From contig NZ_CP150235.1 in NCBI RefSeq assembly GCF_037974355.1, forward strand, positions 3,348,001-3,412,000: a stretch of 64,000 nt of DNA. The letters run 5' to 3'. Below the pieces are notes generated by a model. That model did no database searches. It was given only the letters and a program-made list of their open reading frames with translations, and had not been told where the DNA came from. A program made the translations under genes and the position numbers. This document shows, piece by piece, positions 10,101-19,967 of the stretch; position 1 is the stretch's first letter, and every line of letters begins with the position of its first letter. Origin of the DNA: Paenibacillus sp. FSL R5-0517. Its GTDB lineage: Bacteria; Bacillota; Bacilli; Paenibacillales; Paenibacillaceae.

Positions 10101-10991
10101 TTAGAAGATACGATAGCCAGCCACTCTGTAAGCCAGAATGTACGATACAGCAACGAGAACACTGGAAATGATGGATTTGAATAACCCGACAGCTGTTCCG
10201 ATCGAATATTGAGCCTGTTGAATTCCCAACCGATATACATAGGTATCAATAATATCACCGGTCTGATAGACAACAGGGGAGTAGAGATTATAGATCTGGT
10301 CAAAGCCGGCATTCAGTACATTTCCTAACGACAGCACAGTCATTAAGACAATCGTTGGCATGAGGAGAGGCAAGGTAATATAGATGGTTTGCTTCCAGCG
10401 TTTGGCGCCGTCAATTACTGCGGCCTCGTAGAGTCCTGGATCAATACTGGTCAGTGCTGCCAAATAAACAACCGTGCCAAAACCAAAGCCTTTCCATATG
10501 TCACTTACAATCATCGTCCAGGGAAATATAGAGGGGGTGCCAAGAAAAGAGATCGGTGCAATCCCGAACACGCCTAAAAAGGTATTGATAATACCGTCAG
10601 AGCTCAGTATGTCCAGCATGATGCCAGCCATAATGACCCAAGAGAGGAAATTTGGAATATATACAAGCGTTTGAAATGTACGTTTGATTCCGCTGTGAAG
10701 GACTTCGTTAAGGAGTAATGCGAAAATAACGGGCACGATTATCCCGCCGATAATCTTGAAGACAGACATGTACAGTGTATTCCAGATGGTTCTTACGAAG
10801 TTCGGCTGATTGAATACGTGCGTAAAATTATCCCATCCCACCCAAGGCGAGTTGAAGCCGAGTCCCGGATTGTATTTCTGAAACGCGATAATAAGTCCGT
10901 AGAAAGGAATGTAACTAAAGATGAAGACCAAGACCAGGCTTGGGATCAACATGAGATGGTAAGGACTCTGCTGTTTCCATTTTCTCAACAT
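10101..10991 (-). CDS. Carbohydrate ABC transporter permease, LplB/MalF-like
   Basis: 296-residue permease with six predicted membrane segments and an EAA loop (YEAAVIDGAKRWKQTIYI). It belongs to the LplB type of CUT1 permeases and would form the translocation channel with the downstream LplC-like partner. The ATG at 10991 has GGAGGA seven bases upstream. The gene follows the binding-protein gene after an 87-base gap that holds a hairpin and a cre-like site, so permease expression may be set lower than that of the binding protein. Confidence 0.9.
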   Translation of the reverse strand: MLRKWKQQSPYHLMLIPSLVLVFIFSYIPFYGLIIAFQKYNPGLGFNSPWVGWDNFTHVFNQPNFVRTIWNTLYMSVFKIIGGIIVPVIFALLLNEVLHSGIKRTFQTLVYIPNFLSWVIMAGIMLDILSSDGIINTFLGVFGIAPISFLGTPSIFPWTMIVSDIWKGFGFGTVVYLAALTSIDPGLYEAAVIDGAKRWKQTIYITLPLLMPTIVLMTVLSLGNVLNAGFDQIYNLYSPVVYQTGDIIDTYVYRLGIQQAQYSIGTAVGLFKSIISSVLVAVSYILAYRVAGYRIF

Positions 10992-11020
10992 TCATATTCC
11001 TCCGTTCATCGTGCGGGAAA

Positions 11021-11034
11021 TGTAATCGCTATCA
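11021..11034. promoter_or_regulatory. cre-like site between binding-protein and permease genes
   Basis: TGTAATCGCTATCA fits the CcpA-binding consensus TGNAANCGNNNNCW at every fixed position. It lies inside the operon, between the binding-protein stop and the lplB-like start, where CcpA could act as a roadblock or repress an internal promoter. This is inference from sequence only. Confidence 0.5.
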
Positions 11035-11037
11035 AAT

Positions 11038-11070
11038 AGAGGGGTGAGATCACCCTCATCCCCTCTTTAT
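11038..11070 (-). terminator. Attenuator-like hairpin between binding protein and permeases
   Basis: GAGGGG near 11038-11043 can pair with CCCCTC near 11060-11065, with a further GGTGA/TCACC inner helix. There is no clean T-run, so it more likely stabilises the upstream mRNA or causes partial termination than ends the operon. Such hairpins are common after sugar-binding-protein genes. Confidence 0.4.
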
Positions 11071-11078
11071 GAACGAGA

Positions 11079-12683
11079 TTATTTTGCCCCGTATGCCTCA
11101 TTGACTGCCTGGGTTGCATCATCGCCTCCGGCTGCACGCCAATTCTGGACAATCACATCGAAATAATCGATACTTTCACTTCCCATAATGATCTTGGTAA
11201 AGCCCTCTGTCAGGATATCATCCAAGGTTGTTCCATAGCTTGACAGGATCTCTGGTGTAACACCCCATAAGGCTGTCTTCGTATAGTTTTCGCTGTCGAG
11301 TACTTTTTTGGCTAGGCCATATGCATTTTTGGGAGCACCTTGTTGCAAATAATCACCGACTGCACCAGGGGTTGCGTTCTCCATGAATTCAACACTGTTA
11401 TTATATTTTTGCCACATACCCGAAGTCGTGAGTCCACTGGTATCCTTGGATTCAAGGGCAGCCGACACCGCCTCGAATTGCTCGTAATCGGAATTGGGGT
11501 TAAGTACACGGAAGGCTCCAACAACATGGGCAATATCGTTATCCAGCAAGGCAGATAGCGTTTCTGTAGATTCCTTGCCATTGCCTTCATCCACGATATA
11601 AGCATAGTCGTTCAAAATCTGGATTACTTTCTCGGGGTTCTTGAATCCCTTCTTCATGACAATATAATTGTTGTTGGCGAAAAAGATGGATTGTGTGGCT
11701 TCCTTCCCATCAACGGTAGGGATGATATAAGGGTAGAAGATGGCGTCCTTACCCAGATTGGATACGGTATCGACACCCGGATTATAACCCCACCATTGGT
11801 AATAAGGCTGCATTCCCACTTTGCCGGCGACAATGTCCGCGTTCATCGCGTTGAAGTCTTTGATTGCAAATTCCGGATCAATAATGCCTCGCTTGTACCA
11901 TTCCGACCACTCCGCCAGCGCATTCTTCATCTCAGGCTGTACAGATCCGTATACGAGTTTTCCACTGGCATCTTCCATCCACATATCCGGATGTGCATTC
12001 CATGCAATCGCGAGCAGGTTGAGGTAGTCCAACGATTGGTCTACTGCTATGCCGTAACCGCCGTGTTTTTCCATGAATTTCAGTGCAATATTCTTGATGT
12101 CTTCCACAGATTTTGGATCCTGGAGTCCCAATTCTTCTTTCCAGTCGTTCCGAATCCAGATGAAGTCTGGTTGTTCAATTAATCCCCAATGCATCTGCGG
12201 TATCCCGTACAGCTTGCCGTCCTTCTTTCCAGACTCGTAACTGTCCGCATCTGCTTCCATGTAACCTTTGAGACGATCCGAAGCGTGTTGATCAAATACT
12301 TCGGAGAGGTCCATGACCATATCTGCTTCGACCAGCTGTCTCAGTTGTGATGGATTAACTCTGAATACGTCAGGAAGATCGTTCGATGCGATAGCCAAAT
12401 TCAATTTGGTATCATATTCATCGCTGACCCAGTCTGTTTTGACATCGATATTAAACTTCTCTTTGTATCGCTTAATCCACACATTGTTGGTGATATCATC
12501 GCCCTTTGGATATTTGGCAGAAGAGTATTCTGACGTTACGGTGTGAATGGTTGTCGTTCCACCCTCGTTGGAATCCGGGTTCGTCGTTGGATCTTTCTCG
12601 GCACCGCTTCCACTGCTACAGGCAGCAAGTAATAAGGTTGACATGCACACAGACAAGAGTAAAGCTTTCGTTTTCTTGTTCAT
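11079..12683 (-). CDS. Extracellular oligosaccharide-binding lipoprotein (LplA-like)
   Basis: 534-residue lipoprotein. A short Lys-rich N-terminus, hydrophobic core and lipobox LLAAC place the acylated Cys at residue 22, followed by a Ser/Gly/Asp-rich linker. The mature protein is a family-1 type solute-binding protein of the large (~500 residue) class found with YesMN systems, rich in surface Trp and Tyr typical of sugar binding. It would capture an oligosaccharide outside the membrane and hand it to the two downstream permeases. AAGGGGGA supports the ATG start. The actual sugar cannot be told from sequence. Confidence 0.88.
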   Translation of the reverse strand: MNKKTKALLLSVCMSTLLLAACSSGSGAEKDPTTNPDSNEGGTTTIHTVTSEYSSAKYPKGDDITNNVWIKRYKEKFNIDVKTDWVSDEYDTKLNLAIASNDLPDVFRVNPSQLRQLVEADMVMDLSEVFDQHASDRLKGYMEADADSYESGKKDGKLYGIPQMHWGLIEQPDFIWIRNDWKEELGLQDPKSVEDIKNIALKFMEKHGGYGIAVDQSLDYLNLLAIAWNAHPDMWMEDASGKLVYGSVQPEMKNALAEWSEWYKRGIIDPEFAIKDFNAMNADIVAGKVGMQPYYQWWGYNPGVDTVSNLGKDAIFYPYIIPTVDGKEATQSIFFANNNYIVMKKGFKNPEKVIQILNDYAYIVDEGNGKESTETLSALLDNDIAHVVGAFRVLNPNSDYEQFEAVSAALESKDTSGLTTSGMWQKYNNSVEFMENATPGAVGDYLQQGAPKNAYGLAKKVLDSENYTKTALWGVTPEILSSYGTTLDDILTEGFTKIIMGSESIDYFDVIVQNWRAAGGDDATQAVNEAYGAK

Positions 12684-12869
12684 TTCTTTTCCCCCTTATC
12701 AGTCATATTTCAATAATGCTTTCTTGAAAATATTCTAAACGAGAAAGGGGAAAGGGGATATAAAGGTTATTGACGAGAACCCATACGTTTTTTTACTTTT
12801 GAGTTGTAGCGAAGAAAAGCTAAATAAGCGTAGTGCACTTTTTTTACTCTATACGCCTTCTTTTTTTAC

Positions 12870-13880
12870 TCATGTCTCCAAAAATTGCTTTAGATGACGA
12901 TCGATAAGGAGTGAATCCACTTCGTTAGCTCCAATCCCGAAGCAGTGTCCCCACTTGGACTCAATGGGCTGAAAAACAGCATTCGGCATATGTTGAACAT
13001 CATACGCACTGTCTTCTGGTGTAAAAAACAAGTCACTGGACCCAGGCATAACGAGGGCAGGAGAGGTGATCTTACGCAGTGCCTGTTCAAAGTTGCGATC
13101 ATCTGTGGGATTATCACTAATGTCTCCATATATTCCTGTACGAAGCATGGTGATTAAGTCGTTAGCATCAAAGGATAGAAACACCTGGTCCCAATAATCT
13201 TCAACATAAGACTTCAAGGTATCGTAACCTTCAGATTGATGCAATTTCTCCAAATAATACGCCTGCGAAAACCCCCATGGAGCATAAACTCTCCCCATTG
13301 CAGCGAGACCAGCAACCGGAGGGAGCTCATATCTGCCATTTTTAAAATTGGAATCTGCCTGTAACGCTGCGATCATTGCTTCGAATACCAACTGTGTATG
13401 GGGTCTGCTTTTTGCTGTTCCGCCAAAGGGGGCAATTCGTTCGACCATCTCCGGATAACTCGTGCCCCACTGAAACACCTGCATGGCTCCCAGAGACCAG
13501 CCCACAACGAGTTTAATTTTGGAGATACCGAATTTCTCAGTGATAAGTTGATGTTGGGCACGCACATTGTCATACATGGAGATGAGAGGAAAGTTCTCTC
13601 TATCCAATGGGGCAGGGGTATTGCTCGGAGACGACGATAATCCGTTACCCAACATATTGGGCACAACGATAAAATACCGACTGGGGTCCAGTGCCTTGTC
13701 CACTCCAATTAACCATTCATTATCTGTGTGAAGTCCAGCAAACCATGTTGGAACGACAATAACATTGTCCTTTTCCGGATTTAAGGTTCCATAAGTCTTG
13801 TATGCAATAAAAGCATGAGGGAGCTGTTGTCCCGATTGAAGTAATGTATTGCCAAGGTGATATGTTTCATAATCGTTCAT
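12870..13880 (-). CDS. Alpha/beta hydrolase, homoserine O-acetyltransferase (MetX)-like
   Basis: 336-residue cytosolic alpha/beta-hydrolase fold protein. The nucleophile elbow is GWSLGAMQ, an Asp lies in PGSSDLFFTPED and the late His in SKWGHCFG, giving a Ser-Asp-His triad laid out as in MetX-type acyltransferases. It also has the MetX-like opening HAFIAYKTYGTLN and NMLGNGLSSSPSN. It is shorter and more divergent than true MetX, so hydrolase or acyltransferase activity on another substrate is possible. ATG 13880 is preferred over a GTG 14 codons upstream because AGGAGA lies just before it. It is divergent from a LysR regulator, its likely controller. Confidence 0.75.
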   Translation of the reverse strand: MNDYETYHLGNTLLQSGQQLPHAFIAYKTYGTLNPEKDNVIVVPTWFAGLHTDNEWLIGVDKALDPSRYFIVVPNMLGNGLSSSPSNTPAPLDRENFPLISMYDNVRAQHQLITEKFGISKIKLVVGWSLGAMQVFQWGTSYPEMVERIAPFGGTAKSRPHTQLVFEAMIAALQADSNFKNGRYELPPVAGLAAMGRVYAPWGFSQAYYLEKLHQSEGYDTLKSYVEDYWDQVFLSFDANDLITMLRTGIYGDISDNPTDDRNFEQALRKITSPALVMPGSSDLFFTPEDSAYDVQHMPNAVFQPIESKWGHCFGIGANEVDSLLIDRHLKQFLET

Positions 13881-13944
13881 GGATGGATTCTCCTTATAAA
13901 AGTAGTGATAACTTGATTTCACTCTACAATACGTCTATCATCAA

Positions 13945-13964
13945 TTCAACGAAACGTTGTTGAA
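13945..13964. promoter_or_regulatory. Palindrome in the MetX-like/LysR divergent promoter
   Basis: Nested inverted repeats, TTCAAC...GTTGAA and CAACG-AAA-CGTTG, sit between two divergent genes. This placement suits the operator of the LysR-family regulator that starts at 14006. Confidence 0.5.
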
Positions 13965-14005
13965 TATAACATTCATTTATTTTGAACAAAGGAGGTTTTG
14001 AATTC

Positions 14006-14890
14006 ATGGAAATACGACAGCTAAAAACCTTTTGGACCCTTGCATCGACTTGCAGCTTTCATCAAACTGCTGAATTATTGAGTTATGTCCCGTCTACCAT
14101 AACCATGCAAATCAAATCTCTGGAAGAAGAGTTGGGCGTGAAATTGCTGGATCGATTAGGTAAAAAGGTTGTATTAACAGATGCTGGGCAGCAATTCCTG
14201 CCGTACGCCACTAAAATCTTAAACGATGTAGAGGAAGCGAAGTGCATATCTAGTCAACACGGGGAATTGGCGGGAACGGTAGTTATTGGAGCGGACGAAG
14301 TGCTGTGTGCTTATCTTCTTCCAGCCTTGTTCAAACGTTTCCGAGCGGACTATCCTGGTGTGCGGTTATTGTTCCGCCCGTTGTCTGGTCAAGAGCTTAA
14401 ATCAAGTCTGAGGGAAGGGCATACGGATGTCGTTTTTGTATTGGATGAGCACGTGGGTGCCAAAGATCTTCACTCCGCGTTTTTGAAGAACGAGACCTTT
14501 CAAATGGTGGTTTCACCCGATCATATGTTAGCATCGCGTTCCGCGTTAGTTATCGATGACTTTCGCAAACAGCATTTTTTGCTGACCGAAAAGAACTGTT
14601 CTTATCGTGCTTATTTTGAACAATCTCTGCTGAAGAAAGGCGCAGATGTGCTGACAGAGCTGGAGTTTCATAGTGTAGAAGCCATTAAACAATGCGCAGT
14701 GGCAGGTCTCGGGATCGCTTTATTGCCTGAAATGGCTTTGAAACAAGAGTTAAGCAAAGGGGAACTGGTTGCATTGCCTTGGGATTTAACAGATATATCG
14801 TTTTCTGCACAAATGCTTTGGCATCGAGAAAAATGGATATCTCCATCCATCGCTGCTTTCATCCAGGTCGCCAAGCGTGAGCTAAGTTGA
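14006..14890 (+). CDS. LysR family transcriptional regulator
   Basis: 294-residue regulator with the N-terminal LysR winged helix-turn-helix (MEIRQLKTFWTLASTCSFHQTAELL start) and a C-terminal periplasmic-binding-like effector domain. ATG 14006 is chosen because AAAGGAGG lies at 13988-13995; an upstream in-frame start at 13982 would overlap that site. It is divergent from the MetX-like gene and followed by a NUDIX gene, with the palindrome at 13945-13964 as a probable binding site. The effector is unknown. Confidence 0.88.
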   Translation: MEIRQLKTFWTLASTCSFHQTAELLSYVPSTITMQIKSLEEELGVKLLDRLGKKVVLTDAGQQFLPYATKILNDVEEAKCISSQHGELAGTVVIGADEVLCAYLLPALFKRFRADYPGVRLLFRPLSGQELKSSLREGHTDVVFVLDEHVGAKDLHSAFLKNETFQMVVSPDHMLASRSALVIDDFRKQHFLLTEKNCSYRAYFEQSLLKKGADVLTELEFHSVEAIKQCAVAGLGIALLPEMALKQELSKGELVALPWDLTDISFSAQMLWHREKWISPSIAAFIQVAKRELS

Positions 14891-14956
14891 TTGTTCAGAA
14901 TTTGTTTAGATGTATGTGTTAAAATATTCTTCACAGACATATATGGGGGATTAACA

Positions 14957-15421
14957 ATGGAAAGAAAGATTCGAAATTCTGCAAAAGCATTGATCATCAA
15001 CGATGGAAGGATGCTTGCAATGAAGCAGGATGATCATGATGAAGTGATCTATATCCTGCCGGGCGGGAGCCAGAATGCAGGGGAGACATTGACCGACGCT
15101 GTGAAGCGTGAAGTCGGAGAAGAAATCAGAGTAGAGGTAGAACCGTTATCATTGGAATTCGTTATTGAAGGGGTATACGGTGAAGCTCTTCATCGTGTAG
15201 ATTTTGTTTTTTTGTGCGAGTACATAGGTTTGATGGACACAGATAGTTCTATTCTGCCAAGTGACGAAAATCAAGTGGAATATGAATGGCTCGAAATTAA
15301 AAATATAAACGAACTACCTTTATTTCCTTCAAAATTACGAAAGCAGATTCTTAGATTGGTTGGGGGAGAACCCACGGTTATGTATTTAGGAAATGAGGAA
15401 GATGAGGAACTGTATGGTTAG
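14957..15421 (+). CDS. NUDIX hydrolase
   Basis: 154-residue cytosolic protein. The Nudix box is readable as GGSQNAGETLTDAVKREVGEE (about residues 36-56), which fits GX5EX7REUXEEXGU in its core Glu residues. Such enzymes cleave nucleoside diphosphates linked to another moiety; the substrate here is unknown. The ATG at 14957 has GGGGGA upstream; earlier in-frame starts have none. It lies 66 bases after the LysR gene on the same strand and may be cotranscribed. Confidence 0.85.
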   Translation: MERKIRNSAKALIINDGRMLAMKQDDHDEVIYILPGGSQNAGETLTDAVKREVGEEIRVEVEPLSLEFVIEGVYGEALHRVDFVFLCEYIGLMDTDSSILPSDENQVEYEWLEIKNINELPLFPSKLRKQILRLVGGEPTVMYLGNEEDEELYG

Positions 15422-15431
15422 TCGTGTCTAA

Positions 15432-15500
15432 CACATCGAAGCCGAGAATGAATATGAAGTGATGCATAAACAAGCGGAAGTCTTTTATTTATATAAGGAA
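15432..15500 (+). pseudogene. Remnant of a cytosine-deaminase-like gene (C-terminal fragment)
   Basis: The frame starting at 15432 reads IEAENEYEVMHKQAEVFYLY. This closely matches the C-terminal [20 protein letters not shown] of the intact codA in this same window (near 35317-35373), with about 11 of 19 positions identical. The frame is closed by TAA just upstream (15429-15431) and no start exists, so this looks like the tail end of a second, otherwise deleted copy. A terminator directly follows. This rests on a by-eye protein comparison. Confidence 0.55.
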
Positions 15501-15546
15501 AGGCTATTTCTAAGGACGTGATGGTCCAGTGAGATAGCCTTTTTTG
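15499..15546 (+). terminator. Intrinsic terminator after NUDIX/remnant region
   Basis: AAAGGCTAT (15499-15507) pairs with ATAGCCTTT (from 15534), with an inner GGAC/GTCC helix and a T-run to 15545. Confidence 0.8.
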
Positions 15547-15629
15547 CCGTTGAACAAAGTGTACTGATCAATTCGAAAATGCCCCTAGACTAAGGGGTTA
15601 CATAAGGCAAGGCCCACCAAAGTGAGGTG

Positions 15630-15977
15630 TTACATATCTTGTTCTTTCACACCTGCTGTCATATGTTTCTGACCCCACATGACCATGGATTCAATTAAAG
15701 GAACCAATTCCTTGCCTGATTCGGTGAGTGAATATTCCACTCTCGGTGGTATCTCGTTATATTGCTCCCGATGCACGATACCGGAATGAATCAAATCCTT
15801 CAAACAGTTCGTTAGCATCGTTCCGGTAATGCCAGGTAATCTTCTTTTTAATTCATTGTAACGTATACAGTCATTTTCACTGAGGATTGCCAGGATCGGA
15901 AGATTCCACTTGCCTCCAATGACCTGAAATGCATAAGTCGCTGGACATAACTGATCGAAATTAAACTCGTATTTCAC
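15630..15977 (-). CDS. HxlR family regulator, possible thiol sensor
   Basis: 115-residue winged-helix protein with the HxlR signature: an N-terminal Cys (C11 in QLCPATYAFQVIGGKW), the YNELKRRLPGIT helix and PPRVEYSLTESG wing. In HxlR relatives such as YodB and HypR the N-terminal Cys senses thiol-reactive compounds. The GTG start at 15977 has GGAGGG about nine bases upstream. The gene is divergent from a DsbA/SpxH-like thiol protein, and an inverted repeat (15992-16011) lies between them, so redox-controlled regulation of that neighbour is a reasonable inference. Confidence 0.85.
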   Translation of the reverse strand: MKYEFNFDQLCPATYAFQVIGGKWNLPILAILSENDCIRYNELKRRLPGITGTMLTNCLKDLIHSGIVHREQYNEIPPRVEYSLTESGKELVPLIESMVMWGQKHMTAGVKEQDM

Positions 15978-15991
15978 TTGATACCCTCCAA

Positions 15992-16011
15992 TAGTATACT
16001 TTTTGATACTA
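15992..16011. promoter_or_regulatory. Inverted repeat, probable HxlR operator
   Basis: TAGTAT and ATACTA separated by eight bases lie 15 bases upstream of the HxlR start, in the divergent promoter region. This resembles the short A/T-rich dyads bound by HxlR-family repressors. Confidence 0.55.
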
Positions 16012-16107
16012 AGTCAGAAAAAGAATCGTACTTGTTCAGAAGATTGTAGACATTATAATCAAACTAACACAAGGAAATCAATTCATAAAGTTAAAGGCGG
16101 GATACAT

Positions 16108-17022
16108 GTGAGTAACGAATCTATGATGTGTGATCTGGAAACCGGCATATGTGGTGTGAGCGAAGAAGAGGCTATGCAAGAAATTAATCTGAATCACGTT
16201 GGGAAAAAGGTAACCATTTATTACGCAACAGATCCGATTTGCTCTCACTGCTGGGCGCTAGAGCCGGTGCTTCATCGGTTTGTTGAGGAATACGGTCATT
16301 ATTTTACGTTGGAAATCAAAATGGGTGGGCTACTGGCTAACTGGAACGGTTTCTCGGATGGCGCTAACGGAATTCAGAAACCTTCAGACGTTGCAGGGCA
16401 TTGGAGGGAAGTGGGGGAACATTCACGTATGCCCATTGATGGTTCCCTTTGGCACGATAATCCAATACTTTCTTCCTATCCGCCATCTCGCGTATTTAAG
16501 GTCATTCAGAGTACACACCTTGGTAAAGAGCATGAATTTTTAAGACGTGCGCGTGAAGCCGTGTTTGCATTTAATCAAAATATTGGAGAAGATGATGTGC
16601 TGACGGATATCGTCAATCAACTGGGTTTGAATGGAAAAGAAGTGGTTGAGGCGGCTGCACAGCAATCTGCACAAGATTTATTAGAGGAAGACTTTGAGCG
16701 TGTCGCCAGTTTGGGAGTTAGAGGTTTCCCATCCATTATCATTGTAAATGAAGAGAACCAAGGGATGAAAATTGTCGGAGCACGTTCTCTTGAAACATAT
16801 GTGCAAGCACTTCAGCAGGTGCTCGGAGCTGATCTGCAACCCAAACAGATTACCTCCTTGGAGCAGAAATTGAAGGAGGGACACCTTCTTTTTTCTAAAG
16901 AAGTAGAGGTCATGTACGATATCCAAAAGAGTGACATTGCATCCTATGTGAAATCTGAATTGGCAGAGCACACCTATCATGTGGGTCATATTTTGAATGA
17001 GATGTATATTAAGCATATCTGA
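16108..17022 (+). CDS. DsbA/FrnE-fold thiol protein, SpxH-like
   Basis: 304-residue thioredoxin-fold protein of the DsbA/FrnE superfamily. It carries the active-site motif CSHC in DPICSHCWALEP; the WALEP context is that of SpxH (YjbH), the ClpXP adaptor for Spx, whose motif is also Cys-X2-Cys. An extra N-terminal Cys pair (CDLETGIC) precedes the domain. No signal peptide is seen, so it is cytosolic. GTG 16108 is chosen because AAAGGCGGG lies upstream; an ATG 105 bases earlier lacks a ribosome binding site and overlaps the putative operator. It is divergent from the HxlR regulator. It could be a thiol oxidoreductase or a second SpxH-type adaptor. Confidence 0.75.
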   Translation: MSNESMMCDLETGICGVSEEEAMQEINLNHVGKKVTIYYATDPICSHCWALEPVLHRFVEEYGHYFTLEIKMGGLLANWNGFSDGANGIQKPSDVAGHWREVGEHSRMPIDGSLWHDNPILSSYPPSRVFKVIQSTHLGKEHEFLRRAREAVFAFNQNIGEDDVLTDIVNQLGLNGKEVVEAAAQQSAQDLLEEDFERVASLGVRGFPSIIIVNEENQGMKIVGARSLETYVQALQQVLGADLQPKQITSLEQKLKEGHLLFSKEVEVMYDIQKSDIASYVKSELAEHTYHVGHILNEMYIKHI

Positions 17023-17161
17023 GAAAAAACAAGAAATCTGTAGCAGCACATTATCCTTAACAGAATCTTCCTGCTTCGGCACACGGTTGTGTTATTCGCA
17101 CAGGCAAGTCGTCCACCCATTGCGTAGACTAAAGTAGATCAAGTCAAGTGAGGTGAATTCC

Positions 17162-17746
17162 ATGGTTAAGACCAATGAAATACACGTCAAGGCAAAACGG
17201 CTCAAAGATCGTCCAGTCTGCGTGACTCTTCATAATGGGGAAACGTACGTTGGCTATATCTCTGGTGTCAATCACGCAGGGGTAGTGATTACCGGAGGCG
17301 GAAAGCTTACTCAGGCCGCAATCTCAGCACCCTCATCTGAAGGAAGTGCTCGCAAAAGCAAACCTAAAGCAGAGGCTACAAGAAAAACAGTATCCTCTCG
17401 AAAGCGTAAACGGACGAACAATACTCGTAAGTCGCAGGTACGATCCCGGTCGATGTCTTCTCGTTCAATCTCTCGGCAAGCTCAGGTATCATCATTCATG
17501 CCTATGTTAGGTTCATTGTTAGGTGGTGGCTTTGGCGGACTTGGCGGTGCAGGCTCGATTGGAGGTATGTTAGGCGGTGGTATGCGGTTGTTTGGCATGA
17601 TCCAGCGGTTTACACCTGTGGTCAAAATGGGGTATGGCATGATTAAGCAGATTCAGCCATTTATGGGGGCGGTTCAAGGGCTGATGACTCCAGCAAGCCA
17701 GGCTGCGGCAGATGCCGAAGGTGAAGAGGAAGCACAACGAGGATAA
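17162..17746 (+). CDS. Unrecognised protein: small beta domain, Arg/Ser linker, Gly-rich tail
   Basis: I do not recognise this family. The 194 residues show three parts. Residues 1-50 contain RPVCVTLHNGETYVGYISG, which looks like a small Sm/LSm-like beta barrel. Residues 60-110 are a very basic Arg/Ser/Lys linker. Residues 115-150 are rich in GLLGGGFGGLGGAGSIGG-type glycine repeats, followed by an amphipathic Met-rich helix and an acidic end. No signal peptide is apparent. ATG 17162 has GTGAGGTG upstream. Composition recalls spore-coat or nucleic-acid-binding proteins, but that is only a suggestion. It stands alone. Confidence 0.65.
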   Translation: MVKTNEIHVKAKRLKDRPVCVTLHNGETYVGYISGVNHAGVVITGGGKLTQAAISAPSSEGSARKSKPKAEATRKTVSSRKRKRTNNTRKSQVRSRSMSSRSISRQAQVSSFMPMLGSLLGGGFGGLGGAGSIGGMLGGGMRLFGMIQRFTPVVKMGYGMIKQIQPFMGAVQGLMTPASQAAADAEGEEEAQRG

Positions 17747-18161
17747 TACTTGAAATGAAAATTGTGAAATAGAACACAACCTTCGTTGCATTTGGGAAGG
17801 AAGGATTGCTAGTATGTTGGGTGATCTGATCTCTTTCTGATCTGTTCTTATCTTCTCAGCTAGATGCTTAACTGCAAGCTGCTCTCCGTACGCCAAACGG
17901 AGGGTGGCTTATTTGCTTATGCTGTATATGAGGTTTGAACCAGCTCGATTTCGCATGCTTGCTCAATGCTAACGAACCTCAGAAACCTTAAACCTTATTC
18001 GGGTCAGTATCAAGCCATTAAAATTCGCCCGAATCGGGTTAAATAAGACTCCCTGTGTTTGTTAAATTCCTTCGTTGCGAGGAATACAAACTGAGATTTC
18101 CAATACGCGTCTAACATCTAACTTTGATACCATGTAGTTCGGCCGACTACCCTCATACAGC
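17747..18161. other. Intergenic region without recognisable gene
   Basis: About 400 bases with no convincing coding frame. A short dyad (CTCCGT/ACGGAG near 17883-17901) may terminate the preceding gene, but it lacks a T-run. ATTCGGG/CCCGAAT near 17997-18037 is another weak inverted repeat. Nothing further can be supported. Confidence 0.4.
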
Positions 18162-18200
18162 AAAAAGCACCGCGCGCTGGAAGCTGCACACGGTGCGAAA
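18162..18200 (-). terminator. Intrinsic terminator of the arabinofuranosidase gene
   Basis: Read on the minus strand, GCACCG... pairs with ...CGGTGC and is followed by TTTTT, 48 bases after the gene's stop. Confidence 0.8.
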
Positions 18201-18247
18201 AACAATGCTGATGTTGCAGAGTAGGAGAAAATTCTATTCCGCTCTGA

Positions 18248-19804
<1,557 letters not shown>

Positions 19805-19967
19805 TCACGTTGAATTCGCATAAAAGCAAAATCAACTTATTGATTTGTTATCTAATGTGTATCATAATGCTATTATATTGAGCAAGTTCATTTTACAGGG
19901 TTCGCTAAAAAACGAATCCTAAATCACTAAATATAATGGATTTTATAGAGATATGGGAGTGAAGTTC

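Noticed and set aside
11691..12182. 163-codon open frame opposite the binding-protein gene
   Set aside because: It lies entirely antisense to a confidently assigned lipoprotein gene and shows no domain features.
13982..14005. Upstream start of the LysR gene at 13982
   Set aside because: The eight extra codons overlap the AAAGGAGG ribosome binding site that serves ATG 14006.
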